NCBI RefSeq assembly: GCF_900536025.1
Contig: NZ_UNOZ01000030.1
Coordinates: 310,001-374,000 of the forward strand
Direction of reading: 5' to 3'
Origin: Pseudomonas reidholzensis
GTDB lineage: Bacteria > Pseudomonadota > Gammaproteobacteria > Pseudomonadales > Pseudomonadaceae
DNA length: 64,000 bases
Both the position numbers and the translations under genes were made by a program. Shown here piece by piece: positions 49,724-58,672 of the stretch (position 1 is the first letter of the stretch; the number at the start of each line of letters is the position of its first letter). The notes below the pieces were generated by a model. It did no database searches. It saw nothing but the letters and a program-made list of their open reading frames with translations, and was not told the DNA's origin.

Positions 49724-49737
49724 GGCATATCAGTTAG
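49724..49737 (-). promoter_or_regulatory. 14-bp regulon motif upstream of the LysR gene
   Basis: The minus strand reads CTAACTGATATGCC. It matches sites upstream of the TPP decarboxylase operon (51377), the MHS transporter (61923) and the MFS transporter (63281) at 12-13 of 14 positions. The position fits an autoregulatory operator. Confidence 0.55.
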
Positions 49738-49782
49738 TCGCCACCCCGGGGTAGACCGGCCGAGTATGCAGGCTAAGTAACC

Positions 49783-49807
49783 CCCGCCCTGTCGCGGACA
49801 GGGCGGG
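49783..49807. terminator. Hairpin after the dicarboxylate symporter gene
   Basis: cccgccctgtc and gacagggcggg form an 11-bp perfect stem around gcg, 15 bp beyond the symporter stop codon. No strong T tail follows on the minus strand. Confidence 0.6.
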
Positions 49808-49821
49808 TAGCCAGCGCCATT

Positions 49822-51111
49822 TCATCCGGTAACAGCGTGATCCCGCTGGCGCTCCCGCGCTATGACTTCCGCTTCTGGCGCGCTCAACAGCTCCCCTTCC
49901 CACTTCGCCACCACTGCCGTGGCGATCGAGTTGCCGACCGCGTTGGTCGCCGAGCGGCCCATGTCGAGGAAGGTGTCGATACCCAGGATCAGCAGCAGCC
50001 CAGCTTCTGGAATATCGAACTGCACAAGGGTCGCCGCCATCACCACCAACGAGGCGCGCGGCACACCGGCCAGCCTCTTGGACGTCAACATCAAGGTCAG
50101 CAGTATGAGGATCTGCGTGCCCAGCGTCATCTCGATGCCGTAGGCCTGGGCGATGAACAATACGGCGAAGGTGCAGTACATCATCGAGCCGTCGAGGTTG
50201 AACGAGTAGCCCATGGGCATCACGAAGCTGGATATCTTGCGCGAAACGCCAAAACGGTCGAGCGCGGCCAACAGCTTCGGATAGGCCGACTCGGAACTCG
50301 CGGTCGCGAACGCCAGCAGGAACGCCTCCTTGATCAGCCGCAGCAGGCTGAACACCCGCCGCCCGAGGAACATCGCCCCCGCCAGGATCAGCAAGCCCCA
50401 GAGCAGCGACAAGCCAATGTAGAAGTCACGCATGAACACCGCAAAGGTCGCCAGAATCGACAACCCGTTGATTGCCACGGTGGACGCCATCGCCGCCATG
50501 ACCGCCAAGGGCGCAAGCTTCATCACATAGCCGGTAATGGTCAGCATGGCCTGCGCGAGTTCATCGGTGAGGCGAACCAGGCCCTTGGCCTTTTCGCCCA
50601 GCGCGGCCAGGGCCACGCCGAAGAACAACGAAAACACCACGATCTGCAGGATTTCATTGGTGGCCAGCGCTTCCGCGAACGACCTGGGCACCAGGTGAGT
50701 CACGAAGCCTTTCAGCGTGAACGCCGACGTCTGCAATGACGTGGTTGCGTTGACATCCGGTAGCGGCAACGCCAGGTGCTGACCCGGCTGGAGGATGTTG
50801 GCCATCATCAAGCCGACTGCCAGCGACAGCAGCGAAGCCGTAAGGAACCACAGCATGGCCTTGCTGAACACCCGGCCAACGGCACCTGCATCGCCCATAT
50901 GAGCGATACCGACCACCAGTGTGGAGAACACCAGCGGCCCGATCAGCATCTTGATCAGACGTAAGAACACATCCGAGATGATCGAGATATACCCGGCGAT
51001 CTCGGTGGCGCTGGCCTTGTCAGCGGCATTGAGGAAGATGGTGTAGCCGATCAGCACACCGGTGAGCATGGCCAGCAGGATCCAGCCTGCCAGCGGGAGA
51101 CGGTATTTCAT
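49822..51111 (-). CDS. Dicarboxylate/amino acid:cation symporter (DAACS family)
   Basis: The 429-residue protein has about eight membrane helices plus the two re-entrant loops of the DctA/GltP family. ASSESAYPKLLAALDRFGVS is the serine-rich HP1 motif, and YSFNLDGSMMYCTFAVLFIA plus the terminal GIDTFLDMGRSATNAVGNSI contain the substrate and sodium ligands (the D...R/T..N helix). It imports C4/C5 dicarboxylates or glutamate/aspartate-like compounds. Its position between the LysR gene and the CoA pathway operon suggests it brings in the substrate. Confidence 0.9.
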   Translation of the reverse strand: MKYRLPLAGWILLAMLTGVLIGYTIFLNAADKASATEIAGYISIISDVFLRLIKMLIGPLVFSTLVVGIAHMGDAGAVGRVFSKAMLWFLTASLLSLAVGLMMANILQPGQHLALPLPDVNATTSLQTSAFTLKGFVTHLVPRSFAEALATNEILQIVVFSLFFGVALAALGEKAKGLVRLTDELAQAMLTITGYVMKLAPLAVMAAMASTVAINGLSILATFAVFMRDFYIGLSLLWGLLILAGAMFLGRRVFSLLRLIKEAFLLAFATASSESAYPKLLAALDRFGVSRKISSFVMPMGYSFNLDGSMMYCTFAVLFIAQAYGIEMTLGTQILILLTLMLTSKRLAGVPRASLVVMAATLVQFDIPEAGLLLILGIDTFLDMGRSATNAVGNSIATAVVAKWEGELLSAPEAEVIARERQRDHAVTG

Positions 51112-51530
51112 GGACCACCTGTTATCGAGTAATGAACGTGTCGCCGCGGGTGCGGCGCATTACGGAATGAGGTAGGCAGTAGCAAGATGCCCCGTAGGGC
51201 ATGCCGAGGAAGACTGCGAGAAAACGGACAATTGTGCAGGGGTGAGCCAGCGCAGGATGCGTTCGAACATGGTAGTGCCCTCGGATTTTATTGTTGTGTG
51301 TCAAGCACGGCGCCCGCAGGGGCTCCGACCTGGCACCCTACCCACGTTTTCCGACCCGAATAAGGCCATTTGCGGCCTAACAGCTATGCCGTCTGGCAAT
51401 AGCACAATCCTTCGAGGGAACATGATCAAGCTATGCCTGTTTGGCATATCTCAAAGAGAAAAATGGTAATCGTCGGTGCCTTGCTTTCACTCCATGATGA
51501 GGCAAAACAAGAGCAGCACTGGAGACAACC
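51112..51530 (+). promoter_or_regulatory. Divergent control region with clustered copies of the regulon motif
   Basis: The 419-bp gap between the symporter and the TPP decarboxylase operon contains CTAACAGCTATGCC (51377-51390), whose second half is followed by an inverse arm (ggcaatagc), and a clean palindrome AGCTATGCC-N5-GGCATATCT (51429-51451). These are about 80-150 bp upstream of the start at 51531, typical for a LysR-activated promoter. The left part (51112-51340) shows nothing I can support. Confidence 0.6.
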
Positions 51531-52061
51531 ATGTCATCGCAAGAAGCTGAACAAAGCTGGCAAGAAGACGTTTTCCGCGTCCTCAAGGCTCACGACGTCA
51601 AGCATGTCGTCTTCGTCCCGGACGCCGGCCACTCGGCCGCCATCCGCATGTCCTATCAGGACCCTGATATCAAGGCGGTCGTCCTCACCACCGAAGAAGA
51701 AGGCATTGGCTACCTGGCCGGCGCCTGGCTCGGCGGCGAGCGCGGCGCGCTGTTGATGCAGTCGAGTGGTGTGGGTAACTGCATCAACACCCTGGCCCTG
51801 CAGAACTGCGCCGGTTTCCCACTGTTGATGGTGGTCACCATGCGTGGCGACTGGGCCGAGTTCAACGCCTGGCAGAACCCGATGGGGCAAGCCACCGAGG
51901 CCTCCCTGCAACTGATGAAGGTGATGACCTGGCGCGCAGATGTGCCCGAGGACGTCGCGCCACTGCTGCACGGTGCCGCCACCATGGCCTTCAATGGTGA
52001 TTCCGCCACTGCCCTGCTGCTCGGTCAGCGCCTGATCGGAGAAAAGAAATGGGTCAAGTAA
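51531..52061 (+). CDS. Thiamine-pyrophosphate decarboxylase, alpha (PYR-domain) subunit
   Basis: The 176-residue protein corresponds to the N-terminal PYR domain of TPP enzymes: VFRVLKAHDVKHVVFVPDAG, then VVLTTEEEGIGYLAGAWLGG, which includes the conserved Glu that activates the cofactor, and LLMQSSGVGNCINTLALQN. The split two-subunit layout matches sulfopyruvate/phosphonopyruvate decarboxylases (ComD/ComE). It decarboxylates a 2-oxo acid together with the next gene, which it overlaps by 13 bp. Ribosome site ggaga precedes ATG 51531. Confidence 0.88.
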   Translation: MSSQEAEQSWQEDVFRVLKAHDVKHVVFVPDAGHSAAIRMSYQDPDIKAVVLTTEEEGIGYLAGAWLGGERGALLMQSSGVGNCINTLALQNCAGFPLLMVVTMRGDWAEFNAWQNPMGQATEASLQLMKVMTWRADVPEDVAPLLHGAATMAFNGDSATALLLGQRLIGEKKWVK

Positions 52062-52645
52062 GTGCTAATCACACCCTGTGCCGCCGCGAAGTGGTGCGCA
52101 CCCTGCTCGCCGATCGCAAGGACGTGCTGGTGGTGACCGGCCTGGGCTCTGCGTCCTACGACGTGATGGCCGCCGGTGACCACGACGGCAACTACTACCT
52201 CTGGGCCGCGATGGGCAGCGCCATCACCGTGGGCCTGGGCCTGGCCAATGCCCAACCGGACAAATCGGTCGTGGTCATTACCGGTGACGGCGAGCTGCTG
52301 ATGGGCTTTGGTGCGCTGGCCACTGTGTCGCTGCAAAAACCGGCCAACCTGACCATCGTCGTGCTGGACAACGGCCACTTCGGCGAGACCGGCATGCAGG
52401 TCAGCCATGCCGGCTTCGGCATCAAACTCGACCAGGTCGCGCAGACCTGCGGCTTCAGCTGGACCCATGAAATTCGCGAGATGGAAGGCGTGCACGACCT
52501 GCGCGAACGCTTCGCCAGTCGCGAAGGCGTGAAGCTAGCCACCGTCAAGATCAAGGCTGAGAACCCACCACGGGTGCTGCCGCCGCGTGACGGCCACTAC
52601 GTCAAGAACCGTTTCCGCGCTGCCCTCGGCTTCCAGCCTCTCTGA
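52049..52645 (+). CDS. Thiamine-pyrophosphate decarboxylase, beta (PP-domain) subunit
   Basis: The 198-residue protein carries the TPP/Mg motif VVVITGDGELLMGFGALATV followed by LTIVVLDNGHFGETGMQVSH (GDG-x(n)-N), and YLWAAMGSAITVGLGLANAQ. It pairs with the alpha subunit to form the active site at the interface. Substrate candidates include sulfopyruvate-like or branched C5/C6 2-oxo diacids; the island's CoA enzymes favour the latter. Confidence 0.88.
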   Translation: MGQVSANHTLCRREVVRTLLADRKDVLVVTGLGSASYDVMAAGDHDGNYYLWAAMGSAITVGLGLANAQPDKSVVVITGDGELLMGFGALATVSLQKPANLTIVVLDNGHFGETGMQVSHAGFGIKLDQVAQTCGFSWTHEIREMEGVHDLRERFASREGVKLATVKIKAENPPRVLPPRDGHYVKNRFRAALGFQPL

Positions 52646-52714
52646 CCACGTTAGAGACAGGTTTGCAGCCGAACCACGATGACGCTGCAAGCCTGCCTCG
52701 CCTGGAGAACAATA

Positions 52715-53878
52715 GTGAGCGACTACGACAACGAAGCACTCAATGCCATCCGCGAAGGCGTGCGCGCCCTGTGTGGTGACTTCCCTGCCGAGTACTGGCG
52801 CAAGATCGATGAAGAAAAGGGCTTCCCGGAGGCCTTCGTCAAAGCCATGACCGACGCGGGCTGGCTTTCGGCGATGATCCCTGAGGAGTATGGCGGATCG
52901 GGCCTGGGCCTGGCCGAGGCCTCGGTGATCCTCGAGGAAGTCAACCGCTGCGGCGGCAACTCCGGCACCATCCACGGCCAGATGTACAACATGTTCACGC
53001 TGCTGCGTAACGGTAGCGAGGAGCAGAAAAGCTACTACCTGCCAAAGCTGGCCAGCGGCGAGCTGCGCCTGCAGTCGATGGGCGTCACCGAGCCCACCAC
53101 CGGCACCGACACCACCAAGATCAAGACCACTGCCGTGCGCAAGGGCGACAAGTACGTGATCAACGGTCAGAAGGTGTGGATCTCGCGGGTTCAGCACTCC
53201 GACCTGATGATCCTCCTGGCCCGCACCACGCCGCTGGCCGAGGTGAAGAAAAAATCCGAAGGCATGTCGATCTTCCTCGTCGACCTGCGCGAAGCCATCG
53301 GCAACGGCCTGACCGTGCAGCCGATCGCCAACATGGTCAACCACGAGACCAATGAACTGTTCTTCGACAACCTGGAGATCCCTGCCAGCAGCTTGATCGG
53401 CGAAGAAGGCAAAGGCTTCCGTTACATCCTCGACGGCCTCAATGCCGAGCGCACCCTGATCGCCGCCGAATGCATCGGTGATGGTCGCTGGTTCGTCGAG
53501 AAGTCCAGCCAGTATGCCCGTGACCGCGTGGTGTTTGGCCGCCCGATCGGGCAAAACCAGGGGGTGCAGTTCCCGATCGCCGAGGCGCACATCGAGATTG
53601 AAGCCGCCGACCTGATGCGCTGGCGTGCCTGTGAAGAATACGACAGCGGCAAGCATGCCGGTGCCGCCGCCAACATGGCCAAGTACCTGGCCGCCAAAGC
53701 CAGCTGGGAAGCCGCCAACGCCTGCCTGCAAACCCACGGAGGCTTCGGCTTTGCCAACGAATACGACGTCGAACGCAAGTTCCGCGAGACCCGCCTGTAC
53801 CAGGTGGCGCCGATCTCGACCAACCTGATCCTGTCGTATGTCGCCGAGCACCTGCTGGAGTTGCCACGCTCGTTCTGA
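52715..53878 (+). CDS. Acyl-CoA dehydrogenase
   Basis: GTG 52715 is preferred because ggaga lies 8 bases upstream and conserved sequence begins there; a frame from 52679 adds 12 odd residues. The 387-residue FAD enzyme has LRLQSMGVTEPTTGTDTTKI, VINGQKVWISRVQHSDLMIL, DGLNAERTLIAAECIG, FGRPIGQNQGVQFPIAEAHI and CLQTHGGFGFANEYDVERKF. These are complete acyl-CoA dehydrogenase signatures. A dedicated EtfBA pair lies in the same operon to take its electrons. Likely substrates are branched short dicarboxylyl-CoAs such as methylsuccinyl-CoA (inference). Confidence 0.92.
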   Translation: MSDYDNEALNAIREGVRALCGDFPAEYWRKIDEEKGFPEAFVKAMTDAGWLSAMIPEEYGGSGLGLAEASVILEEVNRCGGNSGTIHGQMYNMFTLLRNGSEEQKSYYLPKLASGELRLQSMGVTEPTTGTDTTKIKTTAVRKGDKYVINGQKVWISRVQHSDLMILLARTTPLAEVKKKSEGMSIFLVDLREAIGNGLTVQPIANMVNHETNELFFDNLEIPASSLIGEEGKGFRYILDGLNAERTLIAAECIGDGRWFVEKSSQYARDRVVFGRPIGQNQGVQFPIAEAHIEIEAADLMRWRACEEYDSGKHAGAAANMAKYLAAKASWEAANACLQTHGGFGFANEYDVERKFRETRLYQVAPISTNLILSYVAEHLLELPRSF

Positions 53879-53939
53879 CCGAAGTCGCCCCTTGTCGCCC
53901 AGGCGGCAGGGGCCTGCCATGACAAGAGAGATATTAACC

Positions 53940-55142
53940 ATGAGCCAGCCCCCGGGCATCCGCCCTCTCGACGGCATCACCGTCATCAGCCTCGAACATG
54001 CCATCGCCGCGCCCTTCTGCACCCGTCAACTGGCCGACCTCGGCGCCCGGGTGATCAAGGTCGAACGACCGGGTGTCGGCGACTTTGCGCGGGGTTACGA
54101 CCAGCGAGTCAATGGCCTGGCTTCACACTTCGTCTGGACCAACCGCTCCAAGGAAAGCCTCTCGCTGGACCTCAAGCAGGAGGTCGCCGGCAACATCCTC
54201 GACCAGCTGCTGGAGCAGGCCGATGTGCTGGTGCAGAACCTCGCACCGGGCGCCGCCGAGCGCTTGGGTCTGTCGTTCGAAGCACTGCACGCACGCTTCC
54301 CGAAACTGATCGTCTGCGACATCTCGGGTTATGGCGCCGGTGGCCCCTACGAGCAGAAGAAAGCCTATGACCTGCTGATCCAGAGCGAAGGCGGGTTTCT
54401 TTCGGTAACCGGCGGCCCGGGCGACGATCAGATGGCCAAGGCGGGCAACTCGATTGCCGACATCGCCGCCGGCATGTACGCCTATACCGGCGTGCTCTCG
54501 GCCCTGCTGCTGCGTGGCAAGACCGGGGAAGGCAGCCATGTCGACGTGTCGATGCTGGAAAGCCTGGTCGAATGGATGAACTATCCGCTGTACTACGCCT
54601 ATGAAGGTGCAACGCCGCCGCCACGTGCGGGCGCCGCGCACGCCACCATCTACCCTTACGGCCCCTTCCCCACTGGTGATGGCAACACCATCATGCTCGG
54701 GCTGCAGAACGAGCGTGAATGGCGGCTGTTCTGCGAGCAGGTTCTGCTGCAACCGGAGCTGGCAGACGATGAGCGGTTCGCGGCCAACTTCAAGCGCGTG
54801 GAGAACCGCGGCGTCTTGCGCGCACTGATCGTCGACGCATTCGCCGCGCTCGACTTCGACACCGTGATCGCCCGCCTCGACGGCGCGAGCATCGCCAACG
54901 CTCGGGTCAACGACATGCAGGGCGTCTGGCAGCATCCGCAACTCAAGGCGCGCGAGCGCTGGCGGCAGGTAGCAACGCCAAACGGCACGATTCCCAGCCT
55001 GCTCCCCCCCGCCAGCAGCAACGCCTTCAGCCCGCGTATGGATGCGGTGCCTGGCCTGGGTGAGCACAGTGCGAGCATTCTCGCCCAGCTCGGCCTGACT
55101 GCCGAACGTATTGAGGAACTGCGCATTTGTGGGGTCATCTGA
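53940..55142 (+). CDS. Class III (CaiB/BaiF) CoA-transferase
   Basis: I start at ATG 53940 (MSQPPGIRPLDGITVISLEH), with agagag upstream; ATG 53919 is an alternative. The 400-residue enzyme shows the family N-terminus (APFCTRQLADLGARVIKVER), the segment LSLDLKQEVAGNILDQLLEQ and the catalytic Asp region (IQSEGGFLSVTGGPGDDQMA, GKTGEGSHVDVSMLESLVEW). It activates a carboxylic acid by taking CoA from an acyl-CoA donor such as succinyl-CoA. In Pseudomonas itaconate operons an enzyme of this type makes itaconyl-CoA. Confidence 0.9.
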   Translation: MSQPPGIRPLDGITVISLEHAIAAPFCTRQLADLGARVIKVERPGVGDFARGYDQRVNGLASHFVWTNRSKESLSLDLKQEVAGNILDQLLEQADVLVQNLAPGAAERLGLSFEALHARFPKLIVCDISGYGAGGPYEQKKAYDLLIQSEGGFLSVTGGPGDDQMAKAGNSIADIAAGMYAYTGVLSALLLRGKTGEGSHVDVSMLESLVEWMNYPLYYAYEGATPPPRAGAAHATIYPYGPFPTGDGNTIMLGLQNEREWRLFCEQVLLQPELADDERFAANFKRVENRGVLRALIVDAFAALDFDTVIARLDGASIANARVNDMQGVWQHPQLKARERWRQVATPNGTIPSLLPPASSNAFSPRMDAVPGLGEHSASILAQLGLTAERIEELRICGVI

Positions 55143-55192
55143 CCCCTCTTTTTTTGCAGTCTTAGAACAATAATCAGAGAGTCATACTGCCC

Positions 55193-55942
55193 ATGAAAGT
55201 GCTGGTCGCAATCAAACGAGTGGTCGACTACAACGTCAAGGTTCGCGTCAAGGCGGACAACTCCGGCGTCGACCTTGCCAACGTCAAGATGTCCCTCAAC
55301 CCCTTCTGCGAAATCGCCGTCGAAGAGGCCATCCGCCTGAAAGAGAAGGGCATTGCCACCGAGATCATCGCCGTGGCCGTTGGCCCGACTGCCGCCCAGG
55401 AGCAACTGCGCACTGCGCTGGCCCTCGGCGCCGACCGCGCGATCCTGGTCGAGACCAGCGACGAGCTGAACTCGCTGGCCGTGGCCAAGGCGCTCAAGGC
55501 CATTGTCGACAAGGAGCAGCCGCAGCTGGTGATCCTTGGCAAGCAAGCCATCGACAGTGACAACAATCAGACCGGGCAGATGCTCGCCGCGCTGACCGGC
55601 TTTGCCCAGGGCACCTTCGCCTCCAAGGTCGAAGTGGCTGGCGACACGCTGAACGTCACCCGCGAAATCGATGGCGGCCTGCAGACCGTCGCGCTCAACC
55701 TGCCGGCGATCGTCACCACCGACCTGCGCCTGAACGAGCCGCGCTACGCGTCGCTGCCGAACATCATGAAGGCCAAGAAGAAGCCGCTGGAGACCGTTAC
55801 TCCAGACGCGCTGGGCGTTTCCACCGCCTCCACCACCAAGACCCTGAAAGTCGAAGCGCCGGCTGCTCGCAGTGCGGGCATCAAGGTCACCTCGGTGGCC
55901 GAACTGGTCGAGAAACTGAAGACTGAAGCGAAGGTGATTTGA
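55193..55942 (+). CDS. etfB: Electron transfer flavoprotein, beta subunit
   Basis: The 249-residue protein has the EtfB hallmarks VLVAIKRVVDYNVKVRVKAD, MSLNPFCEIAVEEAIRLKEK, AVGPTAAQEQLRTALALGAD, ILGKQAIDSDNNQTGQMLAA and the recognition-loop region LRLNEPRYASLPNIMKAKKK. It forms a heterodimer with EtfA, encoded immediately after it, and carries electrons from the adjacent acyl-CoA dehydrogenase to ETF-ubiquinone oxidoreductase. It may be a second copy besides the housekeeping etfBA. Confidence 0.95.
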   Translation: MKVLVAIKRVVDYNVKVRVKADNSGVDLANVKMSLNPFCEIAVEEAIRLKEKGIATEIIAVAVGPTAAQEQLRTALALGADRAILVETSDELNSLAVAKALKAIVDKEQPQLVILGKQAIDSDNNQTGQMLAALTGFAQGTFASKVEVAGDTLNVTREIDGGLQTVALNLPAIVTTDLRLNEPRYASLPNIMKAKKKPLETVTPDALGVSTASTTKTLKVEAPAARSAGIKVTSVAELVEKLKTEAKVI

Positions 55943-56899
55943 ATGACTGTCCTGGTTATCGCTGACTTTTTACAAGGGCAGGAAAACGCAGCCATTGCCC
56001 CGGCTACCCTGAACACCGTTGCCGCTGCCGCCGAGATCGGTGGTGACGTCCATGTGCTGGTCGCCGGCCAAGCTGTCGGTGGCGTTGCTGAAGCTGCTGC
56101 CAAGATCGCTGGCGTGGCCAAGGTGCTGGTTGCAGACAACGCGGCCTACGCCCACCTGCTGCCCGAGAACGTCGCGCCGCTGATCGTTGCTCTCGTTTTA
56201 GAAAGCGGGGCCAAGGGTTACAGCCACGTGCTGGCCCCAGCCACCACCAATGGCAAGAACATCCTGCCGCGCGTTGCCGCGCTGCTGGACGTCGACCAGA
56301 TCTCCGAGATCATCTCGGTCGAGTCGGCCAACACCTTCAAACGCCCGATCTACGCCGGTAACGCCATCGCTACCGTGCAGTCCAGCGCTGCCATCAAGGT
56401 GATCACCGTGCGTACCACCGGTTTCGATCCGGTGGCGGCTGAAGGTGGCTCCGCTTCGGTTGAAGCCATCGCTGCTGCCCCCGACGCCGGCAAATCGAAG
56501 TTCGTCGGCGAAGAACTGGCCAAGTCCGATCGCCCTGAGCTGACCGCTGCCAAGGTCGTCGTTTCCGGCGGCCGTGGCATGGGCAACGGTGACAACTTCA
56601 ACCACCTGTACGCCCTGGCCGACAAGCTCGGCGCCGCCGTCGGTGCCTCGCGCGCCGCGGTCGACGCAGGCTTCGTGCCGAACGACATGCAGGTTGGCCA
56701 GACCGGCAAGATCGTCGCGCCGCAGCTGTACATCGCGGTCGGCATCTCCGGTGCGATCCAGCACCTGGCTGGCATGAAGGATTCCAAAGTGATCGTCGCG
56801 ATCAACAAGGACGAAGAGGCGCCGATCTTCCAGGTGGCCGATTATGGCCTGGTAGCCGACTTGTTCGACGCCGTCCCGGAACTTGCCAGCCAGCTTTGA
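55943..56899 (+). CDS. etfA: Electron transfer flavoprotein, alpha subunit
   Basis: The 318-residue protein begins right at the etfB stop (no gap). It shows VLVIADFLQGQENAAIAPAT, VSGGRGMGNGDNFNHLYALA, GASRAAVDAGFVPNDMQVGQ, then TGKIVAPQLYIAVGISGAIQ and HLAGMKDSKVIVAINKDEEA, the conserved FAD-binding C-terminal domain. Together with EtfB it accepts electrons from the acyl-CoA dehydrogenase of this operon. Confidence 0.95.
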   Translation: MTVLVIADFLQGQENAAIAPATLNTVAAAAEIGGDVHVLVAGQAVGGVAEAAAKIAGVAKVLVADNAAYAHLLPENVAPLIVALVLESGAKGYSHVLAPATTNGKNILPRVAALLDVDQISEIISVESANTFKRPIYAGNAIATVQSSAAIKVITVRTTGFDPVAAEGGSASVEAIAAAPDAGKSKFVGEELAKSDRPELTAAKVVVSGGRGMGNGDNFNHLYALADKLGAAVGASRAAVDAGFVPNDMQVGQTGKIVAPQLYIAVGISGAIQHLAGMKDSKVIVAINKDEEAPIFQVADYGLVADLFDAVPELASQL

Positions 56900-56918
56900 A
56901 CAGACGAGGACACGCACA

Positions 56919-57761
56919 ATGACAACACAAGACCTCAGCGACTGGATTGGACGCACCGAAACCAGCCACGACCGCATCAGCCACAACCTGGTCAAACGCA
57001 TCGCCGCGACCCTGAGCGAGCCCGCACCGGGTCCAGGGGACGCCCTGCCCTTGCTCTGGCACTGGGCGTTCTTCCAGGACACCGTCCACGCCGAGGGACT
57101 CGGGAGTGACGGCCACCCTGCCCGCGGCGGCTTCCTGCCCCCCGCGGACAACCGCAACCGCATGTGGGCGGGCAGCCGCCTGGAGTTCCTTTCGCCGTTG
57201 CGCGTGGACGCCGAAGTGTCACGCCGCTCGACCATCCTCAACGTACAAGAGAAACACGGCCGGACCGGCTCGTTGCTGTTCGTCACCGTCAAGCACGAGT
57301 TCGTTCAGGCAGGCCGTAACGTGCTGATCGAGGAGCAGGATATCGTCTACCGCGAACCCACCCCGCCCAAACTCGGCGGCACCGAAGCAGCTCCTGAAGG
57401 TGCCTGGCAGGAGACCGTCGAGCCCAATGCGACGCTGCTGTTCCGCTATTCGGCGGTCACCTTCAATGGCCACCGCATCCACTACGACTGGCCTTATGCC
57501 ACCGAGACCGAAGGCTATCCGGGCTTGGTGGTGCACGGCCCGCTGATCGCAACCCTGAGCCTGCGGGCGTTCCAGCAGGCCAACCCGGCTGCGCGTGTAC
57601 TTCGCTTCAACTTCCGCGGCTTGCGCCCGCTGATTTCACCCGACGTCTTCGAGGTCGGGGGCCGGCTGCTGGAAAGCGGCAAGGCCCAGGTCTGGGCGAC
57701 CGCTGCGGCGGGCATGGCGCAATCCGGCGAAGTAGAGTTCAGTACAGGAGCCGCACAATGA
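56919..57761 (+). CDS. MaoC-type hydratase, mesaconyl-C4-CoA / itaconyl-CoA hydratase-like
   Basis: I start at ATG 56919 (MTTQDLSDWIGRTETSHDRI), with gacgagga upstream. The 280-residue double-hotdog protein has an N-terminal FAS1-like dehydratase half (PLLWHWAFFQDTVHAEGLGS, GGFLPPADNRNRMWAGSRLE) and a C-terminal MaoC half (FRYSAVTFNGHRIHYDWPYA, then YPGLVVHGPLIATLSLRAF). The hydratase His in RIHYD and the HGPL motif are present. Relatives hydrate mesaconyl-C4-CoA or itaconyl-CoA to citramalyl-CoA, which suits the CoA lyase encoded next with ATGA overlap. Confidence 0.87.
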   Translation: MTTQDLSDWIGRTETSHDRISHNLVKRIAATLSEPAPGPGDALPLLWHWAFFQDTVHAEGLGSDGHPARGGFLPPADNRNRMWAGSRLEFLSPLRVDAEVSRRSTILNVQEKHGRTGSLLFVTVKHEFVQAGRNVLIEEQDIVYREPTPPKLGGTEAAPEGAWQETVEPNATLLFRYSAVTFNGHRIHYDWPYATETEGYPGLVVHGPLIATLSLRAFQQANPAARVLRFNFRGLRPLISPDVFEVGGRLLESGKAQVWATAAAGMAQSGEVEFSTGAAQ

Positions 57762-58582
57762 GCCAGGCCGTCGTACGCAGTGCCCTGTTCGTTCCGGCCA
57801 GCCGGCCGGAGCGCATCCCCAAGGCGTTGGCCAGTGGTGCCGACCGGGTGATTGTCGACCTCGAGGACGCCGTCGAGGAAGCCGCCAAGGAGCAGGCCCG
57901 GGACAACCTCGAAGCGTTTTTGCTGGAGCATCCTCAGGCCCAGGTGCTGGTCCGGGTCAACGCCCCGGATCACTGGTCACATGAAGCCGACTTGGCCCTG
58001 TGCCAACGTCATGAGGGCGTGCGCGGGATTCTGTTGCCCAAGGCCGAGACCGCCGAGCAGGTCCGTCTGGCGCACGCGACCGGCAAGCCCGTCTGGCCGA
58101 TCATCGAGAGCGCACGTGGGCTGGTCGCATTGCCGCTACTGGCGGCCAGCGTCGGCGTCGAACGGCTGTCCTTCGGCAGCCTTGATCTGGGCCTGGACCT
58201 GAACCTGCGCACCGGCAGCGAGGCCGCCGAGCAGGTCCTGGCGCACGCCCGTTACGCTGTCTTGCTGCATACCCGCGTGGCGAACCTTGCTGCACCGTTG
58301 GACGGCGTGTACCCGTCCATCCAGGACACCGACGGCCTGCGCTGGCACACCGAGTTCGTGCGTGACATGGGCTTTGGCGGCGCGTTGTGTATCCACCCCA
58401 GCCAGGTCAAGGTCATTCACCAGGCGTTGCAGCCTTCGGCCGCTGAGCTGGACTGGGCGCGCCGAGTGGTGGCAGGCGCCGAAAGCGGCGCTGGGGTGTT
58501 TACTCTCGACGGGCAGATGGTCGATGCGCCAGTGATACTGCGTGCACGTGCGACGCTCGAGCGCTTAACGCAAGACAACTGA
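57758..58582 (+). CDS. CoA ester lyase (HpcH/HpaI family), citramalyl-CoA lyase-like
   Basis: The 274-residue TIM-barrel enzyme shows RSALFVPASRPERIPKALAS, GADRVIVDLEDAVEEAAKEQ, VLVRVNAP, ILLPKAETAEQVRLA, WPIIESARGLVALPLLAASV and GFGGALCIHPSQVKVIHQAL. The Asp/Glu metal ligands in DLEDAV and the Arg in VRVN are intact. CitE-like lyases split (3S)-citramalyl-CoA to acetyl-CoA and pyruvate, or malyl-type CoAs to glyoxylate. It is the last gene of the operon, followed by a strong terminator. Confidence 0.9.
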   Translation: MSQAVVRSALFVPASRPERIPKALASGADRVIVDLEDAVEEAAKEQARDNLEAFLLEHPQAQVLVRVNAPDHWSHEADLALCQRHEGVRGILLPKAETAEQVRLAHATGKPVWPIIESARGLVALPLLAASVGVERLSFGSLDLGLDLNLRTGSEAAEQVLAHARYAVLLHTRVANLAAPLDGVYPSIQDTDGLRWHTEFVRDMGFGGALCIHPSQVKVIHQALQPSAAELDWARRVVAGAESGAGVFTLDGQMVDAPVILRARATLERLTQDN

Positions 58583-58597
58583 GCAAAGCGGTTTACC

Positions 58598-58655
58598 CCA
58601 GGCAGGCTACTTGCGCGGTTCTGACGGACCCTGGGCAGCCTGCCTGGTTTTTTTT
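58598..58655 (+). terminator. Strong rho-independent terminator of the CoA pathway operon
   Basis: ccaggcaggct (58598-58608) and agcctgcctgg (58637-58647) pair and are followed directly by T8 (58648-58655). The 28-base loop contains a small secondary stem (ggttc/ggacc). It separates the lyase gene from the leader ORF and TetR gene. Confidence 0.88.
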
Positions 58656-58672
58656 GCCTGGAGGTACAACAC

